This document shows, one piece after another, positions 39,201-50,245 of a DNA stretch of 64,000 nt. The position numbers and the translations under genes were made by a program. The notes under the pieces are model-generated. The model made no database searches. It was given only the letters and a program-made list of their open reading frames with translations, and was not told the origin of the DNA. Origin of the DNA: Fasciolopsis buskii (Eukaryota; Platyhelminthes; Trematoda; Plagiorchiida; Fasciolidae); the NCBI GenBank assembly GCA_008360955.1, contig LUCM01009133.1, positions 71,924-135,923 on the forward strand, read 5' to 3'. Position 1 is the first letter of the stretch. Each line of letters opens with the position of its first letter.

Positions 39201-41289
39201 TTTTGAATCCGATAAAACAACCGAGGCAATTATAACAGGTGGGCCTGTGCTACATAAATTCTGATTCAGATAACAGTGTGAACTAGGACAAATTTTAAGT
39301 TGCTCACTAAAATAAACAACACGAAATGGGGATATGATCAGACGAATAATTCTTGCTGTTTAATTTGCGTCTTACTACAGTTATTTTAATTGCAACATTT
39401 AGGCAGCCTTTGGAAAACAGTTGGTCGATTGCTGTAGAGCTTCATGTTAAATCATCCTTAAATGGACTCGTAGTAGTTGGAGCGAAATCTTGCGCTGTGA
39501 CCGATTCTGTGGTCATAATCTAAAGAATCGTTATTCACTGAAGATTTCACACAAACGACTCGCTCAGTCTCGTCTGAAATTGGCATTTTCTGACCGGCTG
39601 AGTATCAACAATATAAGTGCAACCGGGGTTAACGTGAAACTGCTTACCGTACTATCTTGTTGTTGACTAGTCCACACATGTTCGTGTGTATACATTTAAC
39701 TTAAATATGGAGTCGTCGAGGAACCTGTTGGGTGGATTACCAGATGTTACCCCAGACGAGAACATTTCGGTATCGATTCATGAATTCGTTCGGTAGAATA
39801 TGTTCAGCATTCTATTTTAGTTGACAGCGGGAAACTACACGATACGAGTGACAGATATAGTCGGAAATTTTCAGTTGTTCCGCCAGATCACTTTTCGGAA
39901 ATTTTCGCAGGCGGTGTTGATGCGCGTACTGTAGGTACACATAGTTCTGTTTTGACATACCGGTTGTGAATCCGCGACAGTTCTGACTACGAACCCAGCA
40001 AGCACTCATGGGAGGCCAACGCGAAATGCCGGGCGTCTATTAACAGAAGTTTAGAAAACAGTCATATTGGGTGACTTAATGAATGCTTTCCAAAATGACC
40101 CATAATCGCTTACGATCAAACTGCAGCTGGGAACACGGCGGTAGTTTTGTCCAGATTTAAACAGTTAAATAGATTCACAGCCAATACTCGGCTGTCCCTA
40201 ACGCAAAAGCAGACTAAGAATTCTGATATCGTGTACGGCGATGATCGAGAACGGCCGATTGCAATCATCAGTTTGATTTTGTGCTCACTCGTTTACAACA
40301 CCGTCGGAGTTTACGATCCTCTTCCGTCAGATCTCTTAGCCAATGACTACCTACTTTGGTGAACGTTCGGTCAGATATACTCAAGTGAAGTGAATCAGGA
40401 GTGGAAAGTCTGGGTATTTGGACCGATGCTGCACAGAACTAAGTTGAATGCCTGGATCCAACCTAAAGTCTCTAGGCTTCGTTCTAAGATAGGTTTGTGG
40501 AATCGACAGTATTTTCACAATCGCTTTTAATCCACATTTTTGGAGTGGAGTCCCGAATTGTGAGCACAGGATATAATTTTGCCTGGTGAAGAAATTCAAA
40601 ACTTGCACATACGAGGTTGGATAAAAGAAAGCCTTAGGTAGGCGTTTGATTTGGAGGTAAGCTTTTCGTTGTGTAAGTCTCAAAACAGCATTGAATTTGT
40701 ATCCGGCGTTTAGTGGTTGCACTTACGATAACGTAGGAGATTTAGGAATCCTAAAGAATTCATTTATGGACACTGTCTAACGAAAGGAAGGTCAATGAAG
40801 TGCCTTGGTGGTTTACCTATCGCGTTTTTCAGGTTTAAAAATTGATATTGTTTAGCAGCAATTTCTACAGTTTTGCAGGTGAATCACTCCTTCTAAATGA
40901 CATTAATTCGGTTCAATATTTATCTAATTTTGCTGGTTTACTTCATTTTTGTCTAATCATTGTTTCGTTGCAATGTCAACTTCCATGGAACTGATCATCT
41001 TACCATTCGGCAACTGATGAAACGAACTAGTAATGCTCGCAAATTTCATGACTGGGTCTAACAGTCCTAACGGAAAATTGGACCGGATTACGAAGTGCTC
41101 GTCAAACCGAATTATTCCATGACGGTTGATTATTCGTCCAGAGAGCTCTTTTTCGCTCCGGGTATTCATTTCAACCCAGTGAAAATAGTCATTCTGTGCC
41201 AGTGATTGTGCATCAGTCTCAAATCTAACCGGTTGTCGTGATCACAGAATCTGGCATATCCCAGTGTTCGGTAAAATACGCAGTTCGAT
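36215..41289. other. Non-coding stretch, nothing recognised
   Basis: No gene or known repeat can be supported. Open frames are at most about 115 codons and show no domain. Confidence 0.5.
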
Positions 41290-41530
41290 CGGCAGCGATC
41301 AAGTGGATCAAGCGTCTCTGACCACCAGTGTTTAGTGGTACGAATCCCGGACCCCCCTGTCTATTTGATAGCAGACTGGCACTTATCGTCGCTCAGCGCG
41401 TCACTTCACCTGACCCAATAGGACCTTATTTGGTCTTATGCCACTCTGGCTTTCATGATAGCGGTTGTTAGTCCCCCTCCAATTCTCGTGCGGTAGTCCT
41501 AAGGGCTGCGGACCGTACTGTTTCTAATAT
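41290..41530 (+). mobile_element. Possible tRNA-derived repeat
   Basis: An A-box-like segment (tcaagtggatcaagcg, about 41299-41314) is followed by ggtacgaatcc at 41337-41347, one base off the B-box consensus ggttcgaatcc. The A-to-B spacing suits a tRNA-type promoter, and between them accaccagtgtttagtggt can form a short stem. The sequence stays GC-richer than its surroundings to about 41.53 kb. No second copy was found in the window, so the right-hand boundary and mobile status are inferred. Confidence 0.4.
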
Positions 41531-44500
41531 ACTCACATTAAACGGATGCCGTAAAAAACATTCATTGCCAGTCAATTCGGTGAAAAGTCCATCGTCCCAC
41601 ACAGTCCGGTCCCGTCACGTCGGCTAGTTGTCTGATTTATTTCCTGAGTTGGCCTTCATAAATGGGTAAATTTTCAAATAAACAGCAGCCAAATATTGCC
41701 TTTCTTAGCAGGGGCTATTGAGCATGCCCTGTGCGAACTTCGGTAGTTCTCAATACCTCCAAGTGTTGGACTCGACGAGCTATGATAGTATGTGATAAAA
41801 TCGGAAAAAATGCTCCTCCAAGTCAGAGAGCCAGCATTTGGCGACAGTCTACCATAGCTTCACTATTCCTCCGACTTTCATTTTGTTAATTGTGGAACTG
41901 AATGGACAAGTTTGTCTGTTTCTAAATTTTTGCAATTTAAATAACTACGAATAAATATTCCTGTTTAGCAATTATAAAAACTCAAATTTGGTTTTCATTC
42001 TGCTGTCTGATTTCATTTTGCTCGTTTCCAGTAGTCTGTAGTGGCTGACCCAGGGTTGTTCTTTCCTACCCCACTTTATACCCTGTATGTGTCCGTTACT
42101 AGCAGGTCTGAGATTACGGCTTAGCGGACATCTAGTCATTATGACTGACATTCAAGAAAATGGCAACAGTATGATAGACGCTGTATGAATGGAAACGTCA
42201 TTCACGATCATAGCCACCTAAGGGTAGTTACGCATAAATCAGTGTTCTTTTTTTCCTAGATCGAACACGGATCTCGCAACCACGTGCCAAACGAAGCTAT
42301 TGCCCACTATTCTCCGGACTACGCAGCTGTTTCCAATAAATCACTATCTCCACCAGTCAACTTAATAATCCCCCACCCCAGTTTGATATATGATATAACG
42401 TCATTGCCATGTTTTCAAACATGCATCACATAAGTCTAACAACCGATTATTATATCTTCATTGTCACAAGCAACTCTTCTGGAGGGCAATTAATCCAGGT
42501 CACTGGTTCCGTTGTGCAGCTAGTCATGACGGATTCTGCATTGCATTTCGATTATAAACAAGCTTCCGATTCACGGACTCAAAGTTAATTTGCGATATTT
42601 TGATTGCAAGAGAGGATGCTACGAAAATTTAATGCGGATGTTCGTCCACTAAGAAAATTGCAGTTTAGTCCATAAATTTATCAGAAAATATATGGTAATT
42701 TATTGTTCGCACGAGTATTCCGGCTCATGTTTGTTAGGAAATTTCGACGCTGAATTGCAGAGACGACTTTTCTCTCATAGCAACTGTGCAATAATAGAAA
42801 ATCTGGGAGGATCAGTTGTTAGATTTCTGTCGGAAAAGTCGACGGATAAACACGGAAAGCAAACGAGGCTCAAGCCAGCTGCGATGACCAAAATACCGCG
42901 CCAGTGAATACGGGTTGTTTTTTCAATGCTATATATTTTGGAACCAGATGAAACCTGGATCAACCAATCCATAGCGTGTGGTATTCTGTTTTTAGCTAAC
43001 TAGTTAGAAGGAATCGACCGGAGAGATTCGGATGCATTCTATTTACCCTACCAAATCACTTTTGATATGTTACCATTGACTTTCTATTAGCCTGCAAATT
43101 GCAAGCAAATCTTAACAAGTAGTTGACGTTATTAATACATATTCACACAAATTGTGAAGTCTTGGATGTGATAAGGTCTCTTGTGATGGGCTTCGGTTAA
43201 CTGGGATTCTAATCTGCTGTAATTAAACACATTTTAGTACTGTCATCTGATGGTCATAATTTGTACATGTTTAGGGCTTGCCAGAACGACATTCCAAACT
43301 TTTCAGTCTCCAGTGTGAAAAGCGAAAAAACTAATGACTTGAAACCCAGTTATTTTAACCCACAGCGCGTGAGGCTTGTATGCTTTGAATCTAATTGGCG
43401 GTGTACAGCCAACTCTCTACATGATTGGAATTTTTAGGTTAGTTGATGTTGAAACAACAATGCAGACGCCAGTAAGATCAGTCTCAAGCGTAGCAATAGC
43501 ATCCGTTGCATCTGACCCCGCTGCGACAAACATTACAAGAAATGCACAGTTATATATTTCATGGAATACCCGATAACTAATGACGCTTTTGTAAAATTCG
43601 AAATCTTTGAGAAATGCAGTGCCTGAAATTCTTCGATAAAGGTCATATAAAAATTGCAATAACCGAGAAAGTCAACTAGACTTATTCTTCTCTCACCTGG
43701 ATATTAAACGCCAGTGCTTTATTGCTTTTCCTAACCTAACAACAAATGTTGCAGTACTGTTTGCATTTCTCTCGACTGTTTGGCTTTCGCCTGTTGATAA
43801 CGTGTGACGATTACTTTCAGTCGGTGTTCGGTCTACGACGATAGGGTTTGTCCCAATGTTTACCAAGTACAAACGCGTGATCAGCAGTTTATTCGGTTGT
43901 TTTCACCTACCTTCGTTACCATTTGTCTGGGTGCTCGGAATTTGACAATTTTGGCCGTTTTATTCCATAAAGTTTGATTAATTTACAGTCTGTTTGCACA
44001 TTTGTTGGTTTTTTTGTAAATTTCATCCCTGAAATGAGCAATATACGTGCAGATTTCCAATTCCACTCAAGAATCTCCGATTTCAGCCAACTAGATTTGA
44101 TCACTACCTTTGCAAGTTGACTTTTTTGAACCAGTTGAGCACAGTCCGTTGGTAGTCCTTTTTGCATAATAAGAGATAACTAGAATGCCTCTTCGAACAG
44201 AGTATGATATTGCCTAAATTAAGTAACGAATAAGCCAAGTGCATACAAACAGACAATTTTCAAATGCTTCTTTTTGCAAGATTAAACGGAATTGCCGAGT
44301 GACACTAAGCACCTCTGGTCCATGCATATTTAGTCAGCTCAATCTCATATTGTCTCATGCTTTTCATGTTCGTTTTGGTAATAATTACAAAACACGTCAA
44401 TCAAAATGGTGTATTTCACGGTACAAATCAAAGCAAGAAACTTAAAAGATTCATTAGTTTTACGTTATTTCACAAAAGCAAGTATGCACACCGTAAATAG

Positions 44501-44923
44501 TTCAAAAATATTACACTCATATTCAACAGCTAAAAGTGTTTTGATTGATTTTATCTTTATAAACACTACTAAATCCATCACTCGATAATATTTCGGATGC
44601 AACTGTAACTGGTCAGCAGATATGCATTGGTCTGCTGTCTATGAACTAATCCACCCGGACGCAGATGACTTTGCCGATTCCTGTGCTGCCAGTTAACTTC
44701 CTGTTCCTAACTCTCCACTGTTTCAAAAAGTATGCTTTATTCAAGGTACGTAAAGACGGAATGCCACAAGACTCCGTATCTCTAATGAATTAAGCACCAT
44801 ACTAAAGTTGGCAGGTTTTCAGCTAACTTGTTAAGTCCCCGTTAGACAAATTCCACAGCAAACTGTCTGAGAGGGGTATGTCGATTTCGTAGGTATAAGG
44901 ATGGAGTAGAATACATCCTACAG
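41531..44923. other. Non-coding stretch with one tRNA-like fragment
   Basis: Apart from the fragment near 42.3 kb I see nothing identifiable. Overlapping open frames on the two strands at 43.4-43.66 kb look similarly unconvincing in both directions. Confidence 0.45.
42274..42325 (-). mobile_element. Degraded tRNA-like fragment
   Basis: Read on the minus strand, a gtgggcaatagc segment followed by gtggttgcgagatccgtgttcg resembles the D-arm to T-arm part of a tRNA or a tRNA-derived SINE. The B box is damaged (gagatcc in place of ttcgaatcc). The fragment is short and the call rests on likeness alone. Confidence 0.25.
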
Positions 44924-45215
44924 ACTCTTGATATCGGATGACAACTGCATGTCACTTAGCAACGACTCATCTGAGAAGGGAACAGGTGTTGTGTACATAA
45001 AGTACCCGAGATCGCAATATACTGAACCATCATCTTCGGATTTTTTAACTATTGAGCAGCGAAGAGATACGGCTCCGATTGCATCAGAGCTTATATCAAA
45101 AGGTCGACGGCGTACCAGTGGGGACTTCATTTTCTCCGATATTAGCCGACCTGTTTACGTAGGATCTAGAATGAACAAAATTACATCAAGCCGCAAAGCC
45201 AAAGCATTTCTCTGA
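44924..45215 (+). other. Possible 3' exon, unassigned
   Basis: After a tcctacag acceptor-like site ending at 44923, an open frame of 96 codons runs to TGA at 45213-45215. Its composition is protein-like: Ser/Asp-rich at the start, then short charged and aromatic stretches, then a basic end (SSRKAKAFL). There is no family match, the pyrimidine tract before the acceptor is weak, and no poly-A signal follows closely. A further open frame begins at 45361. This could be a terminal exon, an old repeat ORF or chance. Confidence 0.2.
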
Positions 45216-45360
45216 GACGTTAAAAGGACAACAAATCTGCAGTAGTTGACATTAGAAAGATGCTCTCACCCGCTACCGCCGCAAAGCACGAACTAAGATT
45301 CTATTTTACTTGTGGAATGGCAAATTCAATATACAAATGAATTTCCAATCAAGTCGATAA

Positions 45361-45606
45361 TCCCTAAGTCAAAGTAGGGGTGATATTACAGGAGTTCCAG
45401 AAGTTTTTGTCCCATGCGAGTTAGCAGTCTTAGTGAGAAGTCTGATTACTAAGAAAAACGATCTCCAATTTCCACAGTGCATAATTAAGGACAATAACCA
45501 TTTGTACCGCTTCATCCCTGGTCAGGATGTGGCAATTAGAGTTAGAACCGGGATGGATAAATTTCCTAGCATGACCAAAACGATGACGTTGGGCAAACCA
45601 GTTTGA
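45361..45606 (+). other. Open frame without start codon, unassigned
   Basis: An 81-codon frame lies between a TAA at 45358-45360 and a TGA at 45604-45606. It reads smoothly, including a segment like LYRFIPGQDVAIRVRTGMDK, and resembles coding more than most frames here. It has no early ATG. No family is recognised. It might be part of the same locus as 44924-45215, or the edge of a decayed element upstream of the LINE. Confidence 0.12.
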
Positions 45607-46318
45607 GGCAAGCTGCTGTTAATGCGTGATAAAACTAGAAAGATGCTCGTTGAATCTTCTCCGGTGACTTTGGAAATCTGTATTGGTCGAATTTAGGGTT
45701 GCTGAACCTGTTTCTTCCGACCAAAGTTCAGCACAACTGCGGCCACGTTTTGGTGGTTTCTTCAGTCAGCTAAGTAAGCCAAACTCACTTGATAAGATCA
45801 GTTAATAAATGTAGACCGAAATAGCCAGCAAACTTATCGTTCAGCGGTTGGTGACTAAAAAACTAAGAAAAGTGATCTGTTTATTGGTATGATAAAGAAA
45901 CTTTGCTCTCTGATAGACTTGATTTTTTCACTACAATCAGTAGAAACTGGAGATAACGCCCGCGAGAAAGAATCGAATGAAGATTTGTGGCCTAACTAGA
46001 GCAGAAGTCTCATCCGTTTTTCCGACAGAAAACAGCCGTAATTCAGGGCGTTGCTTTGCAGGAGGTTTTGATCACTAGGCTTTGACTGGCTGCGCTACAG
46101 TTCTGTCGTCGTTATTTTGTTGCATTCTTGTCCGAAATTCGATTCAGTCATGATCTCCGTTCGCCACACAATCGGTCTGAATAACCGTTATTTAAAAATT
46201 TGTTGCTTCTCAACATGGACTGGGGTCAAGCATCGATGCAACTCAAAGATGTTGCCTCTATAAAAGAGGCACTCGTGCTAGCTGGAAGACCCCTCTTAAA
46301 TGCACCCTCCCGGCCAAG

Positions 46319-46950
46319 ATGTCCATTCCGGCATTGTCGAGTACTAACACCCACTCTCTGTTTACGAAGACGTCCGATCTGTCCCTCGCACTTCAATCAC
46401 CGATCCAAGTTCACACGTGTCATCTGCATACAAGAATCGTAGCTGAGCCCGGATATCGCTAATTTACTCGTGTCGACAGAATTATACAGACATAGTTTCG
46501 GACAAGAAGACTGAAGGCGATGTGGAAACGTACATGGACTCCTTCCAGTCTGCAAAAACGAAGTTACTTATATGTACGCGTTAAACGGAATTGACTGTCT
46601 CGTGACACAGTATCATCCTAGGCTTTCTCGCCATAAAAGCACAATCATAACGGACTTATACATTACCCCTTTTACCTCGCAACAAAATATCACATAATTT
46701 TTCGACTCTTTTCTAGTACTTATTGTTCCTCTTCTTGAGGATAATCTGCATACCACTGTGGGTGATTTCAATCATGAATCTACCCTACCATTGACTGCCT
46801 TTGATTTGACCGACCTCTGTGTTTTTCACACCAGTGGCGACTCCAGTTTAGATGGAGTTATTACCAAACGCCTTGATTTTTGCCCTGGAATGAATACTCC
46901 AATTTCTAGTAGTGGTCATTGTCTGCTTCTGTTAAGGCCCAAAATATACT
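46319..46950 (+). pseudogene. LINE endonuclease domain remnant
   Basis: From the ATG at 46319 the frame opens with an endonuclease-like start (NTHSLFTKTSDL) and then shifts frame at least twice. In another frame near 46430-46480 a segment resembles the conserved ESW.-type catalytic region, and further on there is a D-R-R-like block. A stretch at 46560-46755 reads as the Y.PP-type strand region with one in-frame stop. The GDFN motif is intact at 46761-46772. The late catalytic SDH motif is present as Ser-Gly-His at 46911-46919, so the Asp is lost. In intact elements this domain nicks target DNA for target-primed reverse transcription. Confidence 0.8.
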
Positions 46951-47188
46951 CTAGGTCAGCCTTCCATTCCTTCAGGCACTCCAATCGCTTCCGCAGCTTT
47001 TCACACGACAACTTTATTCTTCTTCAGAAATCCCTTTCTCACGCATCTGCCTGTTTCATTTTGAAGTCCTGCTTAATGACAATATCAGACTTTTCACAAA
47101 TTCTGCCAGCGCAAACTTAGATATCTGCTGTCCCTTAGAGGCGTTACTAATCTCAGGTGGCCGCGTCGCCTCTGAGTTACTGCAATCT

Positions 47189-48425
47189 ATGAGAAAACAT
47201 AAGAAGCACTTCTGCAAATCCCGTAATAATTCAAGCGTGTGGTATATTTACAACCTAGTAAAAAATGAAATCAAGTGGATCGACACCATATTCGCTAGCC
47301 CACTTTTGACTGGCAACAACGGTCGATTCCTAAGGCAACGCATTCGACTGTTTTGGGGGAAGAAGAACAAGCATACGAAAACTTCTGCTGATGTCGACAG
47401 CATTAATCGTGCTCTCATCCACCCTTTCACTTATACCCCCGTCATATTTGAACAGGGTGGTGATATGACAGTTACAAGTTTTTCTAGGGAAGAGGTGCTC
47501 GACCTTATCCGCATCACTAAAATTACCACAGGGATTGGTCCTGACAATCTGTCTTCAGCTATTTTAAGGCATGATGCTGTGGCTTTGAACGATGCATTTA
47601 CTCCTCTCATTAACTTGTAATTAACCTCGTCTTCTATCCCCGACTGCTAGCTACCCGTCACTATTATTCCTATCCCAAAATCCAACAGTTCTACTGCTTT
47701 GGCAAAACGTTTTCGCCCCATCGCCTTCACATCTTCTGGTTTTAAACTGACGGAGAGTGCTATAGTTAAGCGCATGTGTTCTTCTATGTATCCTCCTGAC
47801 AACCCTTCTCAGTTTGCCTATAAATGTAACAGATCCACTTTGGACGCTGTCGCCTCCCTCATTCACTACCTTTGTAGTTCCTTAAACGCATCAATGAAAT
47901 CCGTCTGTTGCGTCTTTCGAGACTATTCGTCGGCATTTGACTCAGTCCCATGGTCTCTTCTGCTTCGCAAACTGCAAACATTTGGTTGTCTCACGCCTTT
48001 ATTAGCATGACTGTCTGATCACTTCACTAATCGAACCCAGTGCACATGAATGGACGGTAAAACTTCGAAATCATTGATTAACAAATCAGGCATGCCACAG
48101 GGTGCTGTTCCTTCATTTTTTCTTTTCTCTACTTACATCAGCGACTTATCAACCGGCTCACCCTGTCATCTGTTTGAGTATGCTGATGATGTTGCTCTCT
48201 CTCAAGCTGTTTCGAACAGCGATGGTTTTCAAAGTTTTCCAACCTGTTTACTATTTATCTGCACGAGCTGGTTTAAATCTCAACGCATCTAAATGTTTTG
48301 AATATCTGTTCTCCCTCCCTCGGTCGGCCTGCTCATTCGAAACGTCTTCCATCAACTCAAAAACTCTTACCAGGGTTGATTCTGTGAAACACCTAGGAGT
48401 TACTATTGATACAGGTCTGAATTGA
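47189..48425 (+). pseudogene. LINE reverse transcriptase domain remnant
   Basis: Ordered motifs are visible across three or more frames: a TTGIGPDNL-like block near 47530, RPIAFTSSGFKL at about 47714-47750, QFAYKCNRSTLDAV near 47806-47850, the motif A region FRDYSSAFDSVP at 47915-47950 holding the first catalytic Asp, GMPQGAVPS at 48089-48115 (usual GxPQG), and the YADD box at 48179-48190 with the Asp pair intact. A frameshift at about 48230-48245 moves the reading to the frame holding a K-H-L-G-V-T-I-D thumb motif at about 48391-48414. In-frame stops lie near 47618, 48008, 48046 and 48423. The catalytic residues survive but the gene is dead. Confidence 0.85.
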
Positions 48426-48960
48426 ACTACTCACATTTCTACTTGTGTAAAAAGGTTTGACGGTTGTCATTTCAAGTCAGGAAGCTTCGACAGTGCAAGG
48501 TGAGACAAAGCACCACTTCCCGATTTGTATACCAGTGTTTTTCCAATCCTTCTTTACTGTTCCCCCGTCATTTTTCCGGGTTTTCTTAAAAAGACTTTAA
48601 AATTCTTCGCGGGGGACTATCAATTATCAGCCGGGTGTCCTTCGTACCACTAATAATTTGTCCCTTAATCTAGGTGATCAACATTTATCAGCATGTGAGA
48701 AATTTGCTGATAAAATTCTTTCTGATCCCACGTATCCTGTGCATGATGAGCTTTCGAAATACCGCACTCATCGTTCCACACTCTCTAGAATCAATATCTG
48801 TAGGAACTCTACTGTTCCACATTTAGCGCGAACTTTACAAGCCATGATCTTGTTTTAACTCAATTCCTGAGCAACCTGTCACAATGTGTTCTGATTATTC
48901 CTCGATGAGTTTATAATCAAGTTTTTGCAGGGTGATAAGTGCAAGTGTTTTCCTATTTTT
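48426..48960 (+). pseudogene. LINE C-terminal remnant
   Basis: Downstream of the thumb motif, fragments in shifting frames still read like the LINE tail, notably the open frame at 48658-48858 with DPTYPVHDELSKYRTHRSTL and RNSTVPHLAR segments. These match the usual C-terminal end of such elements in flatworm-like repeats as I remember them. Several stops intervene. After about 48.95 kb only AT-rich sequence with no coding likeness remains, presumably the 3' UTR. Confidence 0.6.
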
Positions 48961-49231
48961 TACCCCCACGTTTTTGGCTGAAAGGCGACATTATATTTTG
49001 TATGCAAAGTCTATGCACTACTATACGAACGTTCTGTCTTCTGTGAGCTGATATTGTCAACGCGTGTGAGTGTTTAGAAAAGAAAATGAACGAAACATTA
49101 ATGATGCTACAGGACATACGAAGGATCACCAAACAGGAATGCTGGAGAACAAAAGCTTAAGCTTCAAACGCGGAAAAGCTCTATGGAGTATCGAAGATAC
49201 AGGACAATCACCCAAATAGCTACAATGCGTC

Positions 49232-50245
49232 GTGTATCCAAACCCTATTAATATCTTGAATTCATTGCAGTACATCAGAAATAAGGAAACAGGGATAAAA
49301 GTTTCTTTTCAAGATGTTTTTCCTGCAGCACGGCTATCCAAAGAATTACATGAAAAGAACCGCATACGGGGTGAACAGGGAACCCGACCAAAGTACACAA
49401 TTAAACAGAAGAACCAAACCAAGATCGTACGTGATATAACCGCAAGATTGCTCCAAACTCCAGTTAACCACAGTGGCTCACAGTACGTCAAAAACGATCT
49501 GAGGACTTGTATCGAAACCAAAAGGACGAAGCCAAACCAATGAAAAAATAAGACGTCATGTTCAAAGTCAATTGGATGGACTGCAACTAAAGCAACATTA
49601 GACTAATCGATGGAAAGTGTCCACTTGGATAAGCAAATACAAACCAGCTACAAGAAGACATGATCCACTCTCATGTGTCCAAGAAGATCCAAAACCAAAA
49701 AAAAATCAGTCTTAGTGAAGGTGAAATGCTAGGGCAAGGAACCATAAATCACGCATGGGAGTTTGTGGAAGACTGGTATTTTTCAAACTGTTCAATCAGC
49801 AAACAAAATGAGTTGGATCAAGTGCACAGCCAAAAGAAGTGCTAATGGTACAACTAGATATGAAAGCCGGAAATCGAATCAAATTGCACTGGGAAACAAC
49901 TGGGAAACTGAGGCACCATATGTTCACAGACGAATTGGACACCATATCAATAGCTGACATTATCAATTCACTCAGGCCAGTCGTCGTTCCTTTGGAGTCT
50001 TGAGACAAACCACAAAACGTCAAACATTAAAACAAACGTCTATTTGCGAGGTTAAGACTGTCGACGAGGTCAATGGTCATGGCCTTATTAGGCGACGATA
50101 GAAACAAGCGAACAACACTCACTACCACAAGCACTGATGACCTCACCTCAAGTGGTGATGAAGTGTTTGTCATCTGAATGTCAACTCATGCAATCAGAAT
50201 CTCATGAAAACCTATCCTTTGCCACGCACCAGCGTGTGACTGAGA
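49232..50245 (+). mobile_element. Penelope-like element, decayed C-terminal part
   Basis: The segment contains the linker after the reverse transcriptase and the GIY-YIG endonuclease typical of Penelope-like elements, in the right order and orientation. The reverse transcriptase core itself is not seen. Landmarks are R-D-I-T-A-R-L-L-Q-T at 49430-49459, V-A-H-S-T-S-K-T-I at 49473-49499 in a second frame, the endonuclease from 49558, and a C-terminal tail to about 50.2 kb with a T-S-T-D-D-L-T-S-S-G-D-E-V block near 50127-50170. Multiple frameshifts and stops mean it is inactive. The left edge may extend to about 49.1 kb. Confidence 0.8.
49558..49845 (+). pseudogene. GIY-YIG endonuclease remnant of Penelope-like element
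   Basis: The N-terminal strand reads MFKVNWMDCN then a stop then SNI at 49558-49596. Canonical elements have a V-Y-K-.-C-.-.-C start and a Y-I-G-Q-T-G core here, so the G-Q-T-G part is damaged. After a frameshift the helix carrying the catalytic Arg reads VSTWISKYKPATRRHDPLS at 49617-49673; the Arg expected in the S-T-R-I position is now Trp, which alone should abolish activity. A second frameshift leads to the C-terminal part MLGQGTINHAWEFVEDW at 49726-49776 and an S-I-S-K-Q-N-E-L-D motif near 49791-49817. Confidence 0.8.

Larger units (their letters stand above)
46312..49080 (+). mobile_element. Decayed CR1/Jockey-type non-LTR retrotransposon
   Basis: The interval carries the ordered remains of a LINE second ORF: an apurinic-type endonuclease (about 46319-46950), a linker, a reverse transcriptase (about 47189-48425) and a degraded C-terminal part reaching about 48.95 kb. 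Several stops and frameshifts break it, so it cannot make a functional protein. No first ORF or 5' UTR is recognisable, suggesting 5' truncation or decay. The 3' boundary is uncertain: coding likeness fades by 48.95 kb and Penelope-like sequence begins soon after 49.1 kb. The APE-type endonuclease and YADD-type reverse transcriptase place it with CR1/Jockey-like LINEs. Finer classification is not possible by eye. Confidence 0.85.

Noticed and set aside
40381..40722. 113-codon minus-strand frame
   Set aside because: It begins at GTG and matches nothing. Length alone is not evidence.
43376..43659. Overlapping open frames on both strands
   Set aside because: Both look equally weak. Neither has a domain, a good splice context or a neighbour.
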